Part shown: piece by piece, positions 1-5,796 of the stretch
Layout of the letters: the number at the start of each line of letters is the position of its first letter
How positions within the stretch are numbered: the first letter of the stretch is position 1
Assembly: GCA_964545245.1 (NCBI GenBank)
Contig: CAZJFC010000074.1
Span: 1-8,078, forward strand
Direction: 5' to 3'
Source: CAZJFC01 sp964545245
GTDB taxonomy: Bacteria; Pseudomonadota; Alphaproteobacteria; Rickettsiales; 21-14-0-20-44-7
DNA: 8,078 nucleotides
Translations under genes and position numbers: made by a program
The notes under the pieces: model-generated
What the model saw: only the letters and a program-made list of their open reading frames with translations
The model's database searches: none
Told to the model about the DNA's origin: nothing

Positions 1-209
1 TCCTCCACCACAACAAGCTCCGGGAAGCGCAAAGTAACCACCGAAGCCTTTGCAAGTCCGCGGTTGTTATCATAACCCACATCCACCCCCGCGATTATGT
101 GCAGCGTCCCGTATTCATCCCTTATCCTTAATTTCTCACGCAACCTGCTTTGCACCGCCCGCGCTTCGGCGGGTGACTCAGGCATGAGGAATTGCGGCAG
201 GTTTTTCAT
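1..209 (-). CDS. nfi: Endonuclease V (deoxyinosine 3' endonuclease), N-terminal part, cut by window edge
   Basis: The first 69 codons of a gene leaving the window at its left edge; the family is about 220 residues, so roughly 150 are missing. The visible protein starts MKNLPQFLM and carries the family's first catalytic block, IIAGVDVGYD (residues 38-47), followed by a strand with SVVTLRFPELVVVE. Asp43 in AGVDVG falls at the expected place for the first metal-binding aspartate, which supports the ATG at 209; a second in-frame ATG at 185 would still retain it. Endonuclease V cuts DNA (or RNA) one nucleotide 3' of a deaminated adenine (inosine) and acts in the cytoplasm in repair. No strong Shine-Dalgarno precedes either ATG. 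The gene is divergent from the DUF3800 gene with 71 bases between them. The identification rests on recalled family motifs and the catalytic Asp; the other catalytic residues lie outside the window. Confidence 0.88.
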   Translation of the reverse strand, partial: MKNLPQFLMPESPAEARAVQSRLREKLRIRDEYGTLHIIAGVDVGYDNNRGLAKASVVTLRFPELVVVE

Positions 210-280
210 GGGCGCATAATAGGGCAAAGATAGTAAATTTTATATTTGTTTGATACCGACAGGTTGTTATATTTCATCCT

Positions 281-1018
281 ATGTCATTAAAAGATAATGG
301 TGATTATATAATATTTATTGATGAAAGTGGCGATCATGGCCTACAATCAATAAATTCCGAGTATCCTATTTTTGCTTTAGTTTTTGTAGTTGTAAAGAAA
401 ACTGATTATATTGAAAAAATAGTTCCTGCTTTTTTAGACTTAAAATTCAGATACTGGGGACATGACCAAATTGTCTTTCATGAAAATGATATTCGTAAAG
501 AGAAAGGCCTTTTTGGACTGCTTAGGACTGATTCCAAACTTAGAGAAAATTTTCAAAAAGAACTGGCTGACTTAATTGTTAGCTGCGCTTTTAAATTTAT
601 CGGTGCAGTCATAAAAAAAGAGGATTTAAGTAAAAGATATAAAGACCCTTACAATCCATACGAAATTGCATTACTGTTTTGTATGGAGCAGACTTTAGAA
701 TATCTCCTTCAAAAGGGCCAGGAAGGAAAAACCATACATTTGGTTATTGAAGCAAGAGGAAACAGGGAAAATAACGAACTTGAACTTGAATTCCGTCGCA
801 TCTGCGACAATAAACGCAACTGGGGATACAAACAACCTGACTTCAAAAGAATATGCTTTGAACTCATATTTTCTGATAAAAAGTGTAATTCTACCGGACT
901 ACAGTTAGCAGATTTAATAGCCCGCCCAATTGGTCTTAGTATTCTAAGACCTACTCAGAAAAACAGAGCTATTGAGGCTCTAAAAGATAAATGGCTATCA
1001 GTAAAGACCTTTCCTTAA
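281..1018 (+). CDS. DUF3800 family protein (putative RNase H-fold nuclease)
   Basis: A 245-residue soluble protein with no signal peptide or membrane segment. It has the two hallmarks of DUF3800: an N-terminal FIDESGDHG (residues 12-20) and a C-terminal block GLQLADLIARPIG (about 205-217). The acidic Asp/Glu of DESG and the Asp of QLADL are the candidate metal ligands of what is thought to be an RNase H-like fold; a nuclease activity is inferred, not shown. Family members are common in prophages, islands and near defence genes. The gene is far richer in A+T than its neighbours: two 60-base lines counted by eye have 18 and 19 G+C, against 40 of 60 in one line of the membrane-protein gene at 2701-2760. 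That suggests acquisition by transfer. No clear Shine-Dalgarno is seen before the ATG. It stands alone, converges on the integrase remnant, and is closed by a hairpin at 1023-1048. Family call is firm; role is unknown. Confidence 0.85.
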   Translation: MSLKDNGDYIIFIDESGDHGLQSINSEYPIFALVFVVVKKTDYIEKIVPAFLDLKFRYWGHDQIVFHENDIRKEKGLFGLLRTDSKLRENFQKELADLIVSCAFKFIGAVIKKEDLSKRYKDPYNPYEIALLFCMEQTLEYLLQKGQEGKTIHLVIEARGNRENNELELEFRRICDNKRNWGYKQPDFKRICFELIFSDKKCNSTGLQLADLIARPIGLSILRPTQKNRAIEALKDKWLSVKTFP

Positions 1019-1022
1019 AACT

Positions 1023-1048
1023 AAAAGGCACTATCTCTAGCGCCTTTT
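1023..1048 (+). terminator. Likely rho-independent terminator after the DUF3800 gene
   Basis: A 7-bp stem AAAAGGC/GCCTTTT (1023-1029 with 1042-1048), extended after one mismatch by CTA/TAG around the tetraloop TCTC, lies 5 bases after the stop codon. The stem's 3' arm ends in four T. The A-tract on the left arm means it could also work weakly on the opposite strand, ending transcripts that come from the integrase remnant. Confidence 0.55.
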
Positions 1049-1147
1049 CGTCGACCGGGAAAAGCCCAATCCTTTATTGCATTTTAGCATAGTTATTTAG
1101 ATAGCACAATCATATTAGATTGAGCTTTGGAAGATTTAGGTCTTTTC

Positions 1148-1534
1148 TCAAGAGAAGATTTTATAGTCTATACAAGAAATGGCTGGGGCACTGCTGTAAT
1201 CGCGCTTTGTCTTTTCTGATACTTTCTGCCTTTCGGGCGCGGAAACATAGCGGTTGATTACATCCTCCAGCGTTGGGCTTTTTACTGGCCTTACGGGATT
1301 AATAGGCAGTTCAATAGCTGGATATTCCCTTATCTCTCCCCGCATCCGTGAAAACTCTTGGTTTACTTTTGAAGACTGAACCACAACCATCTCACGCGCA
1401 TGTCTTATATCTGCCGTTCTTAGGCTGACTTTTAGCTCTTTTCTGCCGATCTGTTTTGTTAAATCTTTCGGGACGGCAACACGGAAATAATAGATGCCAC
1501 TCTCCCTTCTTTTTTGCAGTCTTGGGTATGCCAC
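1148..1534 (-). pseudogene. Tyrosine recombinase (phage-type integrase), truncated to its N-terminal part
   Basis: An open frame of 128 codons whose first 115 are the start of a phage/island integrase. RLQKRRESGIYYFRVAVP (5-22) and the following KDLTKQIGRKELKVSLRT form the N-terminal arm-binding type domain (DUF6538-like). TLEDVINRYVSAP to SEKTKRDY (88-113) is the opening of the SAM-like core-binding domain. The frame then runs into foreign sequence at codon 116, exactly where a 14-base copy of the tRNA-Gln 3' end begins (1176-1189), and stops 13 codons later. The whole catalytic domain (R-K-H-R-H-Y residues) is absent; full-length relatives are usually 350-450 residues, so this cannot recombine DNA. 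The start is the GTG at 1534, preceded by a good Shine-Dalgarno GAGGTGG 4 bases upstream. The gene sits 72 bases downstream of the tRNA, same strand, the usual place for an element's integrase. Confidence 0.85.
1176..1189 (-). repeat. Distal att-like repeat of the tRNA-Gln 3' end
   Basis: On the minus strand this reads GCCCCAGCCATTTC, identical over 14 bases to the end of the tRNA-Gln gene plus four bases beyond its CCA (1603-1616), in the same orientation. It marks the far attachment site of an element that integrated in the tRNA gene. It is embedded at the point where the integrase frame breaks, so the present element is only attL, an integrase stub and attR, about 410 bases in all. Confidence 0.75.
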
Positions 1535-1554
1535 TGTACCACCTCACTGTACCA
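1532..1554 (-). repeat. 10-base direct repeat at the integrase start
   Basis: The minus strand carries TGGTACAGTG twice, separated by AGG. The downstream copy contains the GTG start codon and part of the Shine-Dalgarno region, and the upstream copy lies just before it. The arrangement could be an operator or integrase-binding arm site, where occupancy would block translation or transcription of the integrase. It could also be a chance or slippage duplication. Function is inferred from position only. Confidence 0.5.
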
Positions 1555-1602
1555 GATGAGATGTTCAATAATAAGATTCTATGAATTTCAGCAGGTTATC
1601 TT

Positions 1603-1616
1603 GAAATGGCTGGGGC
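1603..1616 (-). repeat. Proximal att core, overlapping the tRNA-Gln 3' end
   Basis: This is the tRNA-side partner of the 14-base direct repeat at 1176-1189. It includes the last ten bases of the tRNA gene, with the encoded CCA, and four bases of downstream DNA. tRNA 3' ends are the classical targets of tyrosine-recombinase elements because the integrated copy restores the tRNA. Confidence 0.75.
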
Positions 1617-1681
1617 GCTAGGGATCGAACCTAGGAATGCCGGTACCAAAAACCGGTGCCTTACCGCTTGGCTACGCCCCA
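1607..1681 (-). tRNA. tRNA-Gln (anticodon TTG)
   Basis: A 75-base cloverleaf on the minus strand. The acceptor stem is TGGGGCG/CGCCCCA with discriminator G and an encoded CCA. The anticodon stem-loop is CCGGT-TTTTGGT-ACCGG with TTG as the anticodon, reading CAA (and CAG by wobble). The T arm is CTAGG-TTCGATC-CCTAG. The U1-A72 first pair is typical of bacterial glutamine tRNAs. It is the attachment target of the degraded element downstream. The gene is on the same strand as the membrane-protein gene that ends 84 bases upstream but has its own plausible promoter. Confidence 0.95.
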
Positions 1682-1702
1682 ATACAGGGAATTCCTTTGG
1701 AG

Positions 1703-1738
1703 GTGTTAGTGGATAGTCAAAATATAGTCAATAGTCAA
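1703..1738 (-). promoter_or_regulatory. Putative promoter of tRNA-Gln with a triple TTGACTAT repeat
   Basis: The minus strand has three copies of TTGACTAT, at 1731-1738, 1724-1731 and 1713-1720. The first gives a -35 TTGACT (1733-1738) with a 17-base spacer to TATCCA (1710-1715). The second gives TTGACT with a 17-base spacer to TAACAC (1703-1708). Either would start transcription a short distance before the tRNA. The -35 matches are good and the -10 matches only moderate, so the exact promoter is uncertain. Confidence 0.45.
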
Positions 1739-1765
1739 GCATCACAAAAGCCAAAAGGTGAGAAA

Positions 1766-3418
1766 TTAAACCTTCCTGCGTTCCCTTCTTATGACCAGCC
1801 CCAAAACCAGCAGCGCCGCCAGCGAAACCGCATTGCCCCATTTTTCCGCCGGAAGCCGCCGGAAATCCATCTTCAGCACCCCGCCTTCAACTTCCCGCGG
1901 GAGGTTTATGACCATAATCCCCAGCCCGCCATCCTTTTCCATCCCCACCGCTTCACCGTCAAGCCTTGCTTGCCAGCCGGGGAAAAGGAACTGCCTGATC
2001 TTCAGCCTTGCCCCCGCACCGCCGGAAACCACAAGCCGGATTTTTCCGCTTTCCCATTTCTTCACCTCAACCTTGCCTTCGGAAATCTGCGCGCGCGGAT
2101 AATCCTTCACCGCCTTGTTATCAATATCGATCGCCTCCCAGATTCCTTCCCTCGGAAGATAATGCGAAAAGAACTCATATTGCCGCCCGTGGAATTTGTC
2201 GATGAACGCTTCATTAACCGGGAAGAAATAATCATTCGCCAGCTTGAACGGCAGGATAGCAAGCGCCAGCAGGATAACCGCTACCGCCACGGCCTCACGC
2301 ATATAATCCTTTTTTTCCGCCAGTAACGCGGCGGCAGCGAGCACGATAATAACCGTCGGGATTATCAGCAGCCTTCTGGGGAAATGCACAATCCGGGCGA
2401 TCGGCAGCGCTTCCCACAGGAAATTGCTGATCGAGAGGCAAAGGAAAAATGAAACTGCGGCAGAGCAGGCAAGAAAAACCTTTACCCGGCCTTTCTGCAT
2501 TTTGCTGATGAACGCAACCGCGACCCATGCCGTGATTAAAGCGGCAAGCGCCAGCGTAAACCTTGATGATTCCTGCCCTTGCAGGCGGTAAATTCCCTTA
2601 TCGATAAAAAAATTCGAGTAATGAAAGAACCCTTCCCAATGCCCGTCAACATCAACCAATTCCTTATACGCCATCATCGGCAGCGCATACACGGCGGAAA
2701 GCCCCGCGCCGAGCAGATACGCGAACGCCAGAAGGTGATATCCGGCGGGGCGGCAGATAACCATGCCATAGGCAGCGGCAAAAATGAGGAACAGCAGCGC
2801 CGCCGGGATGTTGGTCATGACCAGCAGCGCGGAGGAAGCGGCCAGCAGCGGCACGCCATATTTTTCCGCGCGGGAGATTTTTTCAGTTGCCAGCATAACG
2901 AGCGGAAACCACACATAACACCAGAACTGGGCAATTGACGCGGTGACATATAAATCAATGAACAAATGCAGCGGCAGCACCATATACATCATGGAGCAGA
3001 GCAATGCCTCACCCTTGCCGATGCGCGTTTCCAGCCAGCAATACGCCGCGCAGCCGGAAAGGAACAGGGCAAAATTCGCAGCCAGCGCCAACACCGGGTA
3101 ATAATAATTATGATCATTTCCGGCAAAGGCAAAAATGCTGTTGAGGTAAAAAGAAACCGGCGGGTAAAACATGAAAACGAAGCTTCCGAACCCGCCGAAA
3201 ATATCGTTCGCCAGCCGCGGATATAAATTGCCCTCCGCAAGCCCTTGGGCGAAATGTTTTGTCCACAGCCCGTGGATATAGGAATCATGCCCGCTAAGCC
3301 CGAACAGGTATTCGGGCAATATGCACAGCACCGAAAAAACCAATAAAACCACATATGCCGCCATTTTTGGGTATAACTCAAAATAGCTGAGGGCAAGCGG
3401 CCTTATCTTATTTTTCAT
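1766..3418 (-). CDS. Polytopic membrane protein, GT-C / 'PTPS-related' type, copy 1
   Basis: A 550-residue protein with about a dozen hydrophobic segments (first about 20-40, last about 525-545) and a soluble, probably periplasmic domain at roughly 395-520. After the first segment comes GHDSYIHGLWTKHF (43-56), then NLYPRLA and GFGSFVFMFYPP (76-87). An acidic residue in the first outer loop followed by a YPR/FYPP pattern is the layout of GT-C glycosyltransferase-like proteins and of the family labelled '6-pyruvoyl-tetrahydropterin synthase related membrane protein'. That label is historical and implies no pterin chemistry. Asp45 is the candidate catalytic residue. The C-terminal domain has QFLFPGWQARLDG, a pattern seen in YfhO-like and related proteins. 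It is a clear paralogue of the protein at 5783-7429, with the same motifs in the same order. Transfer of a lipid-linked sugar at the inner membrane is inferred; donor and acceptor are unknown. Its ATG overlaps the stop of a truA remnant, with a GGTGG Shine-Dalgarno lying in the remnant. Confidence 0.85.
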   Translation of the reverse strand: MKNKIRPLALSYFELYPKMAAYVVLLVFSVLCILPEYLFGLSGHDSYIHGLWTKHFAQGLAEGNLYPRLANDIFGGFGSFVFMFYPPVSFYLNSIFAFAGNDHNYYYPVLALAANFALFLSGCAAYCWLETRIGKGEALLCSMMYMVLPLHLFIDLYVTASIAQFWCYVWFPLVMLATEKISRAEKYGVPLLAASSALLVMTNIPAALLFLIFAAAYGMVICRPAGYHLLAFAYLLGAGLSAVYALPMMAYKELVDVDGHWEGFFHYSNFFIDKGIYRLQGQESSRFTLALAALITAWVAVAFISKMQKGRVKVFLACSAAVSFFLCLSISNFLWEALPIARIVHFPRRLLIIPTVIIVLAAAALLAEKKDYMREAVAVAVILLALAILPFKLANDYFFPVNEAFIDKFHGRQYEFFSHYLPREGIWEAIDIDNKAVKDYPRAQISEGKVEVKKWESGKIRLVVSGGAGARLKIRQFLFPGWQARLDGEAVGMEKDGGLGIMVINLPREVEGGVLKMDFRRLPAEKWGNAVSLAALLVLGLVIRRERRKV

Positions 3419-3486
3419 AATCCACCACGGTTAAATAGAAACCGCATGCTGGCGCAAATTCCCCGGCGATGCAACGTCTTTTGCGG
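3408..3486 (-). pseudogene. truA: Remnant of the 3' end of truA
   Basis: Just upstream of the copy-1 membrane protein, the minus strand encodes AGEFAPACGFYLTVVDYEK and a stop at 3408-3410. The intact TruA in this window ends AGETAPACGLYLTGVDY, giving 14 of 17 identical residues without a gap. At the DNA level 3417-3466 matches 5041-5090 at 37 of 50 positions by eye. The block GTCTTTTGCGG (3476-3486 on the plus strand) recurs at 5101-5111, but one base is missing between the two blocks, so the fragment is frameshifted upstream of the AGE codons. Homology fades before the stop of the secreted-protein gene at 3500. The fragment has no start and encodes no catalytic residue. Its stop codon overlaps the membrane-protein start by 11 bases, so it once formed a truA-membrane protein junction and may persist because it holds that gene's ribosome binding site. 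Confidence 0.8.
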
Positions 3487-3499
3487 TGTGCCTGCGCTA

Positions 3500-4219
3500 T
3501 TATTCAGCCACAGAATCCTGTTTTGTGCCTGTATATTGGGCGTCCTTAAGCTGGCCGGTTTCCTCATCGAAGGTAATCACGGCAACTTCGCCCGACAATC
3601 CCTTATAAGAGCCGAACCCTTCATTCTTATGGCTTAAGCGGATTTCTGTAATCATAGTGTGAATCGCGGTGCTCGCAGGCTTTACCTGTTTCGGCAGGTA
3701 AGTAATTTCCATATCAAGCGTGCGCAAACGGTTTTTATCAAGCAGCGTTTTTGCTTCCTGCTCCGGGTAAGGGAGGAATTTCAGCCGGTTGGCATTCAGG
3801 AAACGGATCGTTACCGCAGGCAGGTTCCTTCCGCCATATGGCGGTGAGAAAGTATAATATGTCGACGGGCTGATAGGGGTGAAAACAAACCCTTGTCTTT
3901 CCTTGTCATACTGCCCGAACTCGCCTTCCGTGAAAATCACAAGCGGCTGGCCGAGGTCGGTTTGGGCAACGGCATTTTCGATGACCGAAGTATCAAGGAC
4001 GGTTCCTTCCACCGTATCCAGCTCATGCTTTTTTTTCTGGTTGGCATGGCTTCCGCTCAGGATGGAATAGCCTTCCGCATATATGCTATAATCCGCAGGC
4101 GGCGAAAGTTTCCATAAGGCATGCAATACATCGCTATATTCGGAATCATTTGAGTATGCGTTGCCTGCGACCAGCGCAATAACCAGTGCTGCAAGCGGTA
4201 AACGATATGTTTTTTTCAT
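3500..4219 (-). CDS. Secreted protein of unknown function (possibly DUF4852-like)
   Basis: A 239-residue protein with a Sec signal peptide: MKKTYR, a hydrophobic run LAALVIALVAG, and probable cleavage after AYS (residue 23) before NDSEYSD. The mature part has no cysteine and no further membrane segment, so it is probably a soluble periplasmic or exported protein. Recognisable stretches are ALWKLSPPADYSIYAEGY (34-51), EGEFGQYDKERQGFVF (about 98-113), and LPYPEQEAKTLLDKNRLR, followed by alternating beta-like strands. The EFG-YD-QGF pattern reminds me of DUF4852 proteins, but I cannot confirm that and assign no function. It starts 3 bases after the stop of the preceding secreted-protein gene, so the two are surely co-transcribed. 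An 81-base gap holding the truA remnant separates it from the membrane-protein gene downstream. The pair lies between two truA 3' ends, which suggests it arrived as an insert. Confidence 0.8.
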   Translation of the reverse strand: MKKTYRLPLAALVIALVAGNAYSNDSEYSDVLHALWKLSPPADYSIYAEGYSILSGSHANQKKKHELDTVEGTVLDTSVIENAVAQTDLGQPLVIFTEGEFGQYDKERQGFVFTPISPSTYYTFSPPYGGRNLPAVTIRFLNANRLKFLPYPEQEAKTLLDKNRLRTLDMEITYLPKQVKPASTAIHTMITEIRLSHKNEGFGSYKGLSGEVAVITFDEETGQLKDAQYTGTKQDSVAE

Positions 4220-4222
4220 ATG

Positions 4223-4933
4223 CTAGAAATTTACCTCAGTGTTTTTTGAATTTTCTTTTACGGCTTCTGCTGCCTTCTTTTTCTCACGTTCATGCGCCGC
4301 ATCAAAGAGCCTGCTATCCACAAGAAAAACACTGACATCATACTCGCGGACGCTGACTTTCAACGCCACCATGCTCTTTACAAAATGCCTGTTCAACGAA
4401 TCCAGGTTTGAGCAATCAGGGTCTTTTGAAAATGGCAGGCCATAGGTTGTATCGCAGTCCCTTGCACGAACCTTGGCATCAGGCAATGGTTTTACGCTGT
4501 AATGCATATTTGCGCGCATAATATCACCTTTACCATCCTTATCCTCATCAATGCGCACCGGTTCGCCATAGCGTTGGAGCATACGTTCTTTCCATATGGT
4601 CACATCCTGTTTTCCGTTCCATCTTTGGGTGTATTCAATACTCCATACACGCTCGACATCACTTTCATCCTTATATGTTTCAAGGAATATCGGCCCGTTC
4701 AGCCCGTCAAAAGTTTTTCTTTTGCTGCCTTCCCTTGGCGCATACCCTTTTTCTTCAAGAAGGGCTTCTACCTCATCAAGGCTCATCGCAAGTTTTACGC
4801 CGCTGATATCGAAAGAATTCAATCTTTCATCAGATATTGCATTTTCGCTTGCCAGCGCGGCAGATGAATAACCGGCAATGAACAGGCTGGCTGCCACTGC
4901 GAACATGAATTTTGCACGATGTAGTTTTTTCAT
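4223..4933 (-). CDS. Secreted protein of unknown function
   Basis: A 236-residue protein with a clear Sec signal peptide (MKKLHRAKFMFAVAASLFIAGYSSAALA, cleavage likely after ALA at residue 28). The mature start contains SFDISGVKLAMSLDEVEALLEEKGY (about 40-64), an amphipathic pattern common at the beginning of small exported proteobacterial proteins. In the middle, CDTTYGLPFSKDPDC holds two cysteines 14 residues apart that could form a disulphide in the periplasm. The C-terminus is rich in lysine and glutamate and may be a short helix. Function is not recognised. The start has a good Shine-Dalgarno AGAGGA 6 bases before the ATG, and an AT-rich 100-base leader separates it from truA, so it probably begins its own transcript. 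The next secreted-protein gene follows after 3 bases. Confidence 0.8.
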   Translation of the reverse strand: MKKLHRAKFMFAVAASLFIAGYSSAALASENAISDERLNSFDISGVKLAMSLDEVEALLEEKGYAPREGSKRKTFDGLNGPIFLETYKDESDVERVWSIEYTQRWNGKQDVTIWKERMLQRYGEPVRIDEDKDGKGDIMRANMHYSVKPLPDAKVRARDCDTTYGLPFSKDPDCSNLDSLNRHFVKSMVALKVSVREYDVSVFLVDSRLFDAAHEREKKKAAEAVKENSKNTEVNF

Positions 4934-4939
4934 ATTAAT

Positions 4940-4945
4940 TCCTCT
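4940..4945 (-). promoter_or_regulatory. Ribosome binding site of the first secreted-protein gene
   Basis: The minus strand reads AGAGGA, then ATTAAT, then the ATG at 4933. The 6-base spacing and strong match to the anti-Shine-Dalgarno fix this start. It is the strongest independent initiation site in the middle region, in keeping with a separate transcript starting downstream of truA. Confidence 0.65.
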
Positions 4946-5004
4946 AAAAAATTACAGGCTAAACTTTAAAGGAAGTAATTTAACATAAAGTTAACGCGCG
5001 AATA

Positions 5005-5031
5005 ATATCGGATTTTCCTGTCCCCCGATAT
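5005..5031 (-). terminator. Possible terminator hairpin after truA
   Basis: Seven bases after the truA stop, the minus strand has ATATCGG (5031-5025) and its exact inverse CCGATAT (5011-5005) around a 13-base loop, followed by TATT. There is no run of T, so intrinsic termination would be weak; it may instead be an mRNA-stabilising hairpin that separates truA from the secreted-protein genes. Confidence 0.35.
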
Positions 5032-5037
5032 ATCCCT

Positions 5038-5796
5038 TCAATAATCCACCCCGGTGAGGTATAACCCGCAGGCGGGAGCGGTTTCACCGGCTGCTGCGCG
5101 GTCTTTTGCGGCGAGGGCTTCCCTTAAATTATCTTCGCTCCATTTCCCGTTACCGATAAGCCGCAATGTCCCCACCATGTTACGAACCTGATGGTGCAGG
5201 AAGGAAAGCGCCGAAACCCTTACCTCAATAAGCTCGCCGTGCCGCGAGAATTCAATTGAATCCAGCGTTTTCACCGGTGATTTCGACTGGCACTCCGATG
5301 AGCGGAAACTGGTGAAATCATGCCTGCCCACCAGAATTTGCGCCGCCTTTTGCATCGCCTGCACATCAAGTTCCTCATGCACGCACCATGCGCGGTTTTT
5401 CTCCAAAGTAAGATGCGCGCGGCGGTTTATGATGCGGTAAAGGTAATAACGTTTCTTCGCGCTGAACCTTGCATGGAATTCATCGTCGGCAAGCTCCGCG
5501 CCAAGGACCGCCACCTGCCCCGGCAGGGGAAGGTTTTCATCATCGCGCAGGTAAAAATTCAGCGCTTCCTTCAGGCGGAAACCGTCCCATTCCTTCTGCA
5601 GGTCCAGATGCGCCACCTGCCCCAGCGCATGGACCCCGGCGTCGGTGCGCCCGGAGGCCTGAACCGCCGCATCCACCTGAGCGGCTTTTTTTATCGCTTC
5701 CTGCAATGCCTGCTGCACGGAATAAAAATCATTCTGCGCCTGCCAGCCTGCCAGCCCGGTTCCGTCATATTCAACAACCAGCTTATACCTTGGCAT
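5038..5796 (-). CDS. truA: tRNA pseudouridine(38-40) synthase TruA
   Basis: A complete 252-residue TruA, the usual length. Seen in order: YKLVVEYDGTGLAGWQAQ (4-21), the catalytic block QASGRTDAGVHALGQVAHL (46-64) with Asp52 as the nucleophilic aspartate, HARFSAKKRYYLYRI (about 108-122), RHDFTSFRSSECQSK, FLHHQVRNMVGTL (about 199-211), and the C-terminal APACGLYLTGVDY. The enzyme converts uridines 38, 39 and 40 in the anticodon arm of many tRNAs to pseudouridine in the cytoplasm. Its ATG lies inside the end of the upstream membrane-protein gene (14-base overlap), so it is probably translated by coupling. No strong Shine-Dalgarno is present. Its last 70 or so bases are duplicated in decayed form at 3408-3486, so its current 3' end may have been supplied by an inserted element. 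Confidence 0.97.
   Translation of the reverse strand: MPRYKLVVEYDGTGLAGWQAQNDFYSVQQALQEAIKKAAQVDAAVQASGRTDAGVHALGQVAHLDLQKEWDGFRLKEALNFYLRDDENLPLPGQVAVLGAELADDEFHARFSAKKRYYLYRIINRRAHLTLEKNRAWCVHEELDVQAMQKAAQILVGRHDFTSFRSSECQSKSPVKTLDSIEFSRHGELIEVRVSALSFLHHQVRNMVGTLRLIGNGKWSEDNLREALAAKDRAAAGETAPACGLYLTGVDY

Noticed and set aside
989..996. AAATGGCT near the end of the DUF3800 gene as a third att copy
   Set aside because: Only 8 of 14 core bases match and they lie inside coding sequence; the following bases diverge at once.
1104..1125. Imperfect hairpin GCACAATC-ATATTA-GATTGAGC in the gap between the DUF3800 gene and the integrase stub
   Set aside because: Eight pairs with a mismatch in AT-rich DNA are expected by chance, there is no T-run, and the real terminator is already at 1023-1048. 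The rest of 1049-1147 shows nothing I can name.
1755..1774. Hairpin AAGGT/ACCTT spanning the stop of the copy-1 membrane-protein gene as a terminator
   Set aside because: The stem is only 5 bp with a 10-base loop, and the following TTGG is not a U-tract.
1637..2326. A 229-codon open frame on the plus strand, the longest one opposite the copy-1 membrane-protein gene
   Set aside because: It lies antisense to a convincing membrane protein, begins inside the tRNA, and its product is rich in Pro, Arg and His with no domain. It is a by-product of GC-rich third positions on the other strand.
4962..4992. Inverted repeat AACTTTA/TAAAGTT in the leader before the secreted-protein genes
   Set aside because: A 7-base AT-rich match 17 bases apart is weak evidence for an operator, and no clear promoter hexamers could be placed around it.
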